Below are positions 34,482 to 39,667 of a DNA stretch of 39,667 nt, piece by piece (positions within the stretch are counted from its first letter, which is position 1; each line of letters opens with the position of its first letter). The position numbers were made by a program, and so were the translations under genes. Origin of the DNA: Bacteroides sp. (GTDB lineage: Bacteria > Bacteroidota > Bacteroidia > Bacteroidales > Muribaculaceae); contig JAAVCH010000031.1 of assembly GCA_014802425.1 (NCBI GenBank), positions 1-39,667 on the forward strand. The letters are read 5' to 3'. The notes under the pieces are model-generated. The model was not told the DNA's origin. It saw only the letters and a program-made list of their open reading frames with translations, and did no database searches.

Positions 34482-35521
34482 TATATGCCTTGACCGTAAG
34501 AACCTGATACCATGCGCATACCCCAGGAATAGACCGTGTCTATCGTCGGTGTATGCAGTCCCTTCTCCCTTGCCAGATCATGGATAAACTTCAGCCCGAA
34601 TGGGAAATCCTCCGTAAAATACCTGCTGCCGAAGTCGGGGACCCATCCTTTCTCAGTCTCTTTCATGGGAGAGGCGATAGACCGGAACGCCGGTATGGAT
34701 TTAATCTTGTCAGTGAGTGTCTTCGCATCCCTGACTTCGTAATAGTCGAGCAGCGAGGGTATCACTCCCTTATCTATTCCAAGGCTTTCGAGCAGCTGCA
34801 TGAATTCGGCGTCCATGGCAAGGAGGATATCAGAAGCCTCGTCAGTCCAGTCTGCGTAAAACTTAGGATTGCGTTCGAATGTTTCCCCCTGATAATCCTT
34901 CCACATGGAGTACAGCCGGCCGGTGTGGAGGATCGGATTGCTATTGCTCAGCGACACTTCATAATAGCTGTCAAGAAGTCTGACAGGGGTCCTGAAAAGG
35001 CGTCGCAGCAATGCGACCGTCCCTTCCTTGTCGGGAATATTCTCCACCGCCACATTCAATTCCTTCTTATATCCCAATAATTCCCCTTTCCGGCCGTATT
35101 GGCTCTGCCTTGCGATATAGGGCACTCTCTGGAAGGCGAACAGTCCCGTTGCGGAGTCCAGCACCTTATGGGCCGCAAAGAAGAATCCGGTGCTGCCCAC
35201 TACGCAGCCCACGATACTCCCTTTCCGCAGGAAGGGCCGGATCCTGACGAGGCATTCTTCTATCAGATACCCCGGAAGGCATAAGAGCACAATATCCGCA
35301 GTGCCGACCACTTCCGCAGGGTCACTGGAGATTCCTGAAAAAACACCCGTGAAGCTTTTTCCTTCACGGTCTGTCACGGCTACCTGTCTCTGCCAGTCAT
35401 CGGGATGGCCGGTCAAGAGGCTCACCTCCACTCCGGCGTCCATAAACACAGCGGCACAGACTATGCCTAAACCTCCTCCTCCACAAATACAGACTCGTAA
35501 TCTTCGGGACAATTCTTCCAT
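34481..35521 (-). CDS. Opine dehydrogenase family (NAD/NADP octopine/nopaline dehydrogenase-like) protein
   Basis: This 346-residue cytoplasmic protein has an N-terminal Rossmann domain with VCICGGGGLGIVCAAVFMDA (dinucleotide loop, residues 14-19) and, after about residue 185, an all-helical domain with SLSNSNPILHTGRLYS; His199 corresponds to the catalytic histidine of opine dehydrogenases. These enzymes reductively couple the amino group of an amino acid or amine to a 2-oxoacid. It lies directly after the nucleotidyltransferase/PLP fusion gene (18 bases) and just before the flippase, so the likely amine substrate is a product of that fusion protein or an amino sugar precursor. Capsules with N-(1-carboxyethyl)-amino substituents are known from other bacteria. 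A simple sugar or ketopantoate-type reductase is the alternative. Confidence 0.78.
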   Translation of the reverse strand: MEELSRRLRVCICGGGGLGIVCAAVFMDAGVEVSLLTGHPDDWQRQVAVTDREGKSFTGVFSGISSDPAEVVGTADIVLLCLPGYLIEECLVRIRPFLRKGSIVGCVVGSTGFFFAAHKVLDSATGLFAFQRVPYIARQSQYGRKGELLGYKKELNVAVENIPDKEGTVALLRRLFRTPVRLLDSYYEVSLSNSNPILHTGRLYSMWKDYQGETFERNPKFYADWTDEASDILLAMDAEFMQLLESLGIDKGVIPSLLDYYEVRDAKTLTDKIKSIPAFRSIASPMKETEKGWVPDFGSRYFTEDFPFGLKFIHDLAREKGLHTPTIDTVYSWGMRMVSGSYGQGI

Positions 35522-35539
35522 CTATTGCTGAGAATAAGT

Positions 35540-37354
35540 TTATCGTATAGTTAGCATTGCACTTACCAGTCTGTGATCATCAGCGCGATCACGTATGGCC
35601 AGACGTATGTAGCGGCGGTCAGCCGGAAAACCCTGTTTGGTTGAACAGTCCTTAATCAGGATGTCGAATTCAGTGAGCAGCCTGAGGGCGAGCTTCTCCG
35701 CTATCTCCGCATCCAGTACTTCGCAAAGGAAATAGTTGGCCTGGGAGGGGATGACCCTGAGCCAGTCTATGGCCGAGAGTTCCTTTTCAAACAGTTCCCT
35801 TTCCTTCCTGAACCTCTCGCATGCCTCCTCATAATCCTTCTCGTATTTGCCGTAGATCTGCATATAGAATTCGGCAAATGAGTTTATGTTCCATATTCCC
35901 ACGTCCTTACGCAGTAAATCTATGGTCCTGGTGTCTCCGCTTGCCATGACGCCGAGTCTCAGGCCGGGCACTCCATAACTCTTTGAAATCGATTTGACCA
36001 CAATCAGCGAGGGATGCTCCTGAAGAAGGGAGGTCTGGAGGAGGGTCTGGGCCAAACCGTCATCCGCGAAATCTACAAAGGATTCATCCACGATCAGGCG
36101 CTTCCCTTGCTGTTCACACCATTCGAGCAGACGCAGGATATCGGTTCGGGCGATGAAGTTGCCGCTCGGATTATCAGGATTTATAAGAAGTATATTGTCG
36201 ACTGAACGGGCGCCATAGAATGCCATCAGTTCATCCACGGTATAGTGAAAGTCGGCGTCGGAAGGATGGAACTTCACCACACGGTCAGGCGAAAGCCTGT
36301 TGGGATATTCCTCGAATGTGGGATAGGATATGCCGAATGTGCCGGGAAGAATGGATGGCAGGCTCTTTATCAGCTCAGCAGCGCCGTTACCCACCACGAC
36401 AAGGTCATGCGACAGGTCAAAGTACTTGGCGGCCAACAGTGAATTGACTCCCATGCCGGAAGGATAATCCCTCAACAGGGGCTCGAAATTGGCCTTCATC
36501 TCCTCTATCATTTTCCGGCGGGGAAAATAGGGGTTGACAAGGTAACAGAAATCCAGCATGCCGGGATAACGCCAGTAGCCTCCGTAGGACTTCTGTATCT
36601 TCTCAAGCTTCTGAACCGGATCGGCAAAAAGGATTTCCGCGATACGCAGATCCTGGACATCATCGATCTCGTACCAGTCGGTACCGGGTATGGGTATAGC
36701 CTTGATGACGGTCTTGTCTATCATGGCAAGCACCCTGAGCACCTGCTCGTAGTATTCATTCTCACCAAGCACACGGATGTATGCGTCAAGAAACGGCAGA
36801 TAATGATGCACGATGAATTCCCGCGAGAACTTGTAGATGTTCACCGTCTTGTAGTAGTGCTCCGTATCAGAGTATTTGAAAGCTTTCTTGGGTATGAAGC
36901 TAAGTATGGAATTGTCCTCGTCCATACGGATCATGGTGCCGTCCATCCATGTCTGGTAATGGGATACCAGCGCGCAGTCCTTGAGCGGGCTGTCCACTAT
37001 GGTGCGGAGTACGTCGTGCTTGAAGATAAGGTCTGACTCAAGCAACAGTGTCTCATCCTTGGCCATCTCGTCACGGGCAAGCCACAATGAGTATATATTG
37101 TTGGTCTTGTCGTAAACCGGATTATCCACGAATACCAGAGGGAGGTCCGGATAACCCGCTTCAAGATATTTCCTGAGCTTCTCGCCTTCGTATCCGGTGA
37201 CAACGACAATCTGTTTCAGGTCATACTTCCGAAGCTGCATGAGCATCCGGTCTATCAGCGGAATACCGTTTACCTCCAGCATACACTTCGTGTTGTGGGC
37301 GGTGAATTCGCCGAGGCGTCGACCCATGCCTGCCGCTAAAATGATGGCTTGCAT
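35540..37354 (-). CDS. Bifunctional nucleotidyltransferase / fold-type-I PLP enzyme (aminotransferase or decarboxylase)
   Basis: The product has 604 residues in two domains. Residues 1-245 are a sugar-phosphate/choline-phosphate-type nucleotidyltransferase: IILAAGMGRRLGEFTAHNTK (nucleotide loop), LLESDLIF (metal site) and TDWYEIDDVQDLRIAE at the end. Residues about 250-604 are a class I/II aminotransferase-fold PLP enzyme with VGNGAAELI, LLINPDNPSGNF (Asn395), IVDESFVDF (Asp423) and SISKSYGVPGLRLG (PLP lysine Lys458). The order is that of PntC from Treponema (aminoethylphosphonate cytidylyltransferase fused to a transaminase); the PLP half also resembles histidinol-phosphate aminotransferase and threonine-phosphate decarboxylase. 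It probably makes an aminoalkyl phosphate or phosphonate and activates it with CTP. Phosphonate-forming genes (PEP mutase, phosphonopyruvate decarboxylase) are absent from the window, which favours a phosphate ester such as ethanolamine phosphate. Confidence 0.85.
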   Translation of the reverse strand: MQAIILAAGMGRRLGEFTAHNTKCMLEVNGIPLIDRMLMQLRKYDLKQIVVVTGYEGEKLRKYLEAGYPDLPLVFVDNPVYDKTNNIYSLWLARDEMAKDETLLLESDLIFKHDVLRTIVDSPLKDCALVSHYQTWMDGTMIRMDEDNSILSFIPKKAFKYSDTEHYYKTVNIYKFSREFIVHHYLPFLDAYIRVLGENEYYEQVLRVLAMIDKTVIKAIPIPGTDWYEIDDVQDLRIAEILFADPVQKLEKIQKSYGGYWRYPGMLDFCYLVNPYFPRRKMIEEMKANFEPLLRDYPSGMGVNSLLAAKYFDLSHDLVVVGNGAAELIKSLPSILPGTFGISYPTFEEYPNRLSPDRVVKFHPSDADFHYTVDELMAFYGARSVDNILLINPDNPSGNFIARTDILRLLEWCEQQGKRLIVDESFVDFADDGLAQTLLQTSLLQEHPSLIVVKSISKSYGVPGLRLGVMASGDTRTIDLLRKDVGIWNINSFAEFYMQIYGKYEKDYEEACERFRKERELFEKELSAIDWLRVIPSQANYFLCEVLDAEIAEKLALRLLTEFDILIKDCSTKQGFPADRRYIRLAIRDRADDHRLVSAMLTIR

Positions 37355-37365
37355 AATATTAAATC

Positions 37366-37439
37366 TTAAAAAATACGAAGACCTGCTGCTTACAGTACCC
37401 GCTACATCTTATGATACAGGTTCTACAGATCTTCGTATT
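37366..37439 (-). terminator. Terminator-like hairpin (possible attenuator) before the biosynthetic genes
   Basis: On the minus strand AATACGAAGA is matched by TCTTCGTATT 48 bases later, the inner CCTG/CAGG can extend the stem, and the right arm runs straight into a T-run (TTTTTT, then AAG). It lies between the small gene that follows the antiterminator and the first biosynthetic gene. A terminator here would silence the whole locus unless bypassed, which fits control by the UpxY-like protein encoded upstream. Confidence 0.6.
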
Positions 37440-37472
37440 AAATTATCTTTCAACCCTCAGCGGGTCCATACT

Positions 37473-37775
37473 CTATGAAATATCCCCTTTTTTCGCCAGT
37501 CGATACCATGTTTCGATGTCAAGGATCGAACCATCCGCCTGGATTGTATACTTCCTCAGTATCGTTCCGAGAAATTTCTGCCGGTCGGCCTCTCCGCGCA
37601 ACAGGATTATCTCAGAGGCCCGCGGATGAAGCACCGATATCTGAGCAGGTTCGTCCGTGGCACGTAAATTGATTTCACCTACTGATTCATTACCCGCGAC
37701 TGCGTGATAGAGCTGGTAAATCTCATCTGTATCGGGGGTTATTGTATCAAGCCATTTCTCAAAATCCATAGTCAT
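37473..37775 (-). CDS. Small unknown protein between the antiterminator and the biosynthetic genes
   Basis: I do not recognise a family. The 100-residue product is soluble and acidic at the N-terminus (MDFEKWLDTITPDTDEIYQL) with two beta-rich segments (GEINLRATDE, ISVLHPRASEIILLRG) and a C-terminal helix. In Bacteroides capsule loci the second gene encodes UpxZ, which inhibits UpxY proteins of other loci; this gene has the same position but is shorter than UpxZ as I remember it and shows no clear similarity. A regulatory role is therefore a positional guess. An ATG two codons in is an equally good start. The hairpin attenuator starts 34 bases after its stop. Confidence 0.6.
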   Translation of the reverse strand: MTMDFEKWLDTITPDTDEIYQLYHAVAGNESVGEINLRATDEPAQISVLHPRASEIILLRGEADRQKFLGTILRKYTIQADGSILDIETWYRLAKKGDIS

Positions 37776-38158
37776 GACTGCTAATATACGGCTTTATCTT
37801 CTTTATGTGTCAGTCTGATTTATGAGGCAGTCTGAGCAAAAGGGGTGTATCGGTTATGATACAGAGTGTCGGCCCGGCAGGAGAAGTGGCGGCCGGGATC
37901 AGGACCGGGATGAATCTCGACCGTGCAGAAAGCGGCACACCGGTAGGCTGCCTGACAAATCTCCTCTGTATCTTTCTGATTACCGAGGAGGCATTCGTCG
38001 AAGTTGGATGTAAAAGGCTTCATAGTCAGGCAACGGGGGTTGCCCGGCAGGAACGGCTTCGCGCGGAAGGATCGATTGCGGACCGGTATATTACGGGGAT
38101 GGATTGACGGGGATTGGGCCGATGGGGAAGGCTTCTCGCGGGAGGGGGGAGGAAGAGG
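37776..38158 (-). promoter_or_regulatory. Long leader between the antiterminator gene and the small gene
   Basis: This 383-base stretch has no supported gene; a 67-codon frame (37820-38023) has no recognisable features. It contains several inverted repeats (CCCGGC/GCCGGG at 37873-37897, CTCCTC/GAGGAG at 37961-37990), an 8-bp direct repeat CAGTCTGA at 37811-37818 and 37828-37835, and a 10-bp repeat CCCGGCAGGA at 37873 and 38043. No consensus promoter was found on the minus strand. It is likely a structured RNA leader on which an UpxY-type antiterminator could load. Confidence 0.45.
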
Positions 38159-39310
38159 TCAGAGGCGGGAGTAAGCGGTGAGGAGGATGCGGCGGGCGGC
38201 GGAAGTGGAGGCGCCGGGGGCAGGAGTGAGGCGGGGGAGGAGGGTGCGGCCCGCAGTGAGGTGTGGGGAGAGGGTCGGGTCGGCCGGGGAGTCGGCGTAG
38301 GCGCGGAGGAGGTGGATCAGGGCCAGGGTGGCGGGGTTGGTGACGCCGGGGAGGGCGCGGGCAAGGCGGTCGGAGGCACGGCGGCCGGTTTCTTCGTCGC
38401 CGAGGAGAGTGGCGCTTGCAAGGAGGAGGGCCTGGAGTTTGGCGTCGATTTTGAGGTGGGTGGTTTCGGTGCGGCCGAAGCGGCGCACAAAGGTGATTAT
38501 CGGGGCCAATAGCTCCGGAGGCAATAATCTATTTGAATTAGTGGAACTGCTGGAGCTGTTGGAATTATGGGAACTGGTGGAGCTGTTGGAATTATTGGAG
38601 TTGCTGCGGATATCAGATTGTTCGGATTGCTCCAGTGGCTCGGATTGACTCCGGCTGTAGGCGGCCAGGAGGCGGGGGAGGTAGGCGTCGAGTTGGTCGT
38701 AGGCTCGGCGGGAGTCGGGGGAGAAGCGGAGGATGCGGATGTTGTCGGATTTGATGTCGTAGGCGATGGTGGCGAGTGCCTGGTCGACGGCGATTACCAC
38801 GTGGCCGTCGGATGTGCCGCGACGGGACATGAAGGTGCCGCGTAGGCCTGCGAAGGGGCCGCTCACCACTTCCACCTCATCGCCTTTGACGAGGCCGGCT
38901 TCAGCGGCCGGGAGGTAGGGGAGGCGGTTGCCGTAGGCGCGGGCGATGATACGGAAGGAAGCCATTTCGGCGTCGCTTACGGTGAGGTAGCGGCCGGAGG
39001 TGACGCCGAGGTGGCTGAGCACGAAGGAGCATCCCGGCACGGTGGTGCAGAAGTCCTTTAGATGGCGCAGGTCGCCGCGCAGGAAGATGTAGTGGAAGGT
39101 TAGGGGGCGCTCTACGAGCCGGACTGCGCCGTCGCGCTTGACGGCCTCCACGAAGGTCGGGGCGAAGAGGTCGAGGGCCGGCCGGCCGTCATCGGCGGGA
39201 TGGCGGCGGTTGTAGTCGTCGACGGCACGGCGTATCATGTCGCTGCGGCGCGGGGCGGCGGCGATGTAGTTGATTACGTGCCAGGCGTGGTGCGGCTCGT
39301 TCGAGTCCAT
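38159..39310 (-). CDS. NusG/UpxY-like transcription antiterminator with an extra C-terminal domain
   Basis: The ATG at 39310 gives 383 residues; a GTG start 29 codons upstream is open but adds a segment not typical of the family. Residues about 8-120 are a NusG N-terminal (NGN) domain beginning HAWHVINYIAAAP, with LTFHYIFLRG in its core. Residues about 140-170 are a KOW domain (GLVKGDEVEVVSGPFAGLRG). UpxY proteins of Bacteroides usually end soon after that; here a Ser/Asn-rich linker (about 220-261, encoded partly by a 27-bp direct repeat) joins an additional helical, Ala/Leu/Arg-rich domain of about 120 residues. UpxY proteins bind their own operon leader and let RNA polymerase pass terminators. 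Position at the head of the capsule locus, a consensus promoter upstream, and a terminator-like hairpin downstream all support that role. Confidence 0.85.
   Translation of the reverse strand: MDSNEPHHAWHVINYIAAAPRRSDMIRRAVDDYNRRHPADDGRPALDLFAPTFVEAVKRDGAVRLVERPLTFHYIFLRGDLRHLKDFCTTVPGCSFVLSHLGVTSGRYLTVSDAEMASFRIIARAYGNRLPYLPAAEAGLVKGDEVEVVSGPFAGLRGTFMSRRGTSDGHVVIAVDQALATIAYDIKSDNIRILRFSPDSRRAYDQLDAYLPRLLAAYSRSQSEPLEQSEQSDIRSNSNNSNSSTSSHNSNSSSSSTNSNRLLPPELLAPIITFVRRFGRTETTHLKIDAKLQALLLASATLLGDEETGRRASDRLARALPGVTNPATLALIHLLRAYADSPADPTLSPHLTAGRTLLPRLTPAPGASTSAARRILLTAYSRL
38543..38595. repeat. 27-bp direct repeat in the antiterminator gene
   Basis: GGAACTGCTGGAGCTGTTGG (with the following AATTAT) at 38543-38568 recurs with one change at 38570-38595. 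The unit is nine codons, encoding Ser/Asn residues of the interdomain linker. Shorter related pieces (GGAGCTGTTGGAATTA) flank it, so the linker length may vary between strains. Confidence 0.8.
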
Positions 39311-39446
39311 AATATGGTAATGGCAATTCACCCACTTAGCGCGACTTTGTAGGAATCTATTGTCAATCAGGCGATTGAGGGGATCCGTAAGTCGCACTTC
39401 CGAAAACTTGGGGCGAATGGGGCGGCGGGGTGTGCCGTCGCTTGTG

Positions 39447-39477
39447 CAAAGGTAGGAAAATATCGGGGATTTTGCAA
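39447..39477 (-). promoter_or_regulatory. Consensus promoter of the polysaccharide locus
   Basis: On the minus strand TTG (complement of 39475-39477), exactly 20 bases, then TACCTTTG followed by C (complement of 39447-39454). This is a perfect Bacteroidota promoter. Transcription should start near 39441, about 130 bases before the antiterminator ATG. No flanking inverted repeats of the kind that make Bacteroides capsule promoters invertible were seen inside the window. Confidence 0.8.
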
Positions 39478-39498
39478 GTTTTTTTGATGATGGGGGGG

Positions 39499-39562
39499 CG
39501 GCTTCGCGCGGACGGGTACGGAAGGCACGGTAGAGCCGGCGGCAGGGACGGCTTCGCGCGGA
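39499..39562. repeat. Two copies of a short dispersed motif (CGGCTTCGCGCGGACGG)
   Basis: CGGCTTCGCGCGGACGG occurs at 39499 and 39549; a third copy, ACGGCTTCGCGCGGA, lies at 38053-38067 in the capsule leader. All are intergenic and in the same orientation. The meaning is unknown. Confidence 0.55.
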
Positions 39563-39607
39563 CGGAGGAGGGGGGGAGTGGAATAGGGAGGTGGGGGAAA
39601 ATGGGAA

Positions 39608-39633
39608 GCCCCCGCGACGGGGGTCGCGGGGGC
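39608..39633 (-). terminator. Strong G+C-rich hairpin near the right edge
   Basis: GCCCCCGCGAC and GTCGCGGGGGC pair perfectly over 11 bp around the loop GGGG. On the minus strand it is followed by TTCCCATTTTCCC. It probably ends a minus-strand gene that begins right of the window. Confidence 0.5.
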
Positions 39634-39655
39634 GGGATATGGGGAGGAGGGGGGA

Positions 39656-39667
39656 TCAGCGGGTCTT
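39656..39667 (-). CDS. Possible last codons of a gene entering from the right edge
   Basis: The edge reads, on the minus strand, AAG ACC CGC TGA, which would be a C-terminus Lys-Thr-Arg and a stop, 22 bases before the hairpin terminator. Only four codons are visible, so this rests on the terminator position alone. Confidence 0.2.
   Translation of the reverse strand, partial: KTR

Noticed and set aside
37372..37439. Inverted repeat as an invertible-promoter switch
   Set aside because: The arms are only 48 bases apart, no consensus promoter lies between them, and one arm runs into a T-run, which fits a terminator better. No recombinase gene is nearby.
37820..38023. A 67-codon minus-strand open frame in the capsule leader
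   Set aside because: It is Cys/His/Pro-rich with no domain and lies in a region full of inverted repeats, more likely leader RNA than a gene. A regulatory leader peptide cannot be ruled out.
1..39667. CRISPR array, insertion sequence or prophage
   Set aside because: No regularly spaced repeats, transposase, integrase or phage structural genes were found on either strand.

Overview
The window looks like a chromosome segment from a G+C-rich member of the order Bacteroidales, most likely Muribaculaceae-like. The evidence is the repeated occurrence of the Bacteroidota promoter form (TTG, 19-20 bases, TAnnTTTG), the PorW/PorX gene pair, a DUF4254 gene next to a family 9 glycosyltransferase, and a capsule-type locus headed by a NusG/UpxY-like antiterminator. 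The genus is an inference; no rRNA or taxonomic marker gene is present except ruvB and rnpA, which I could only judge by eye. No insertion sequence, prophage, CRISPR array or replication origin was seen.

Layout. (1) 1-260: two identical tRNA-Val(UAC) genes in tandem and a strong terminator. (2) 361-13189, plus strand: one long co-directional run starting at a good promoter: DUF4254 protein, GT9 glycosyltransferase, a very long TPR protein, an outer-membrane beta-barrel, a small conserved unknown, the T9SS-linked lipoprotein PorW, the response regulator PorX, and a Sel1-repeat protein. Three junctions are ATGA overlaps. A bidirectional terminator (13245-13274) separates it from (3) a minus-strand secreted GH13 alpha-amylase with two starch-binding modules, a T9SS-like C-terminal tail and a long structured leader. 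(4) 16897-20350, minus: ruvB, a Wzx/MurJ-type flippase, rnpA and a MazG-like pyrophosphohydrolase as one operon. (5) 20469-22718, minus: an operon of three unrecognised genes with its own promoter, lower in G+C than the housekeeping genes. (6) 23214-39477, minus: a surface-polysaccharide locus transcribed from an UpxY-like regulator at the right edge toward an ATP-grasp gene.

How the polysaccharide locus may work. A consensus promoter (39447-39477) drives the antiterminator gene; a 383-base leader, a small gene and then a terminator-like hairpin (37366-37439) precede the biosynthetic genes, so antitermination is the obvious control point. The first biosynthetic genes are a nucleotidyltransferase fused to a fold-type-I PLP enzyme, an opine-dehydrogenase family protein, a flippase and a CDP-alcohol phosphotransferase: together they could make and attach a CDP-activated aminoalkyl-phosphate (or -phosphonate), possibly N-carboxyalkylated. 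Then come a Wzy-type polymerase, two GT2 and one GT4 glycosyltransferases and a PglC-type initiating transferase. The distal part (GNAT, acyl carrier protein, SDR reductase, ketoacyl-ACP synthase III) looks like a dedicated short pathway for a hydroxyacyl group placed on an amino sugar. It is followed by a PLP-dependent deaminase-like gene broken by four homopolymer frameshifts, and an ATP-grasp ligase. Base composition shifts inside the initiating transferase gene and inside the broken gene suggest that the AT-richer cassette between them was exchanged by recombination.
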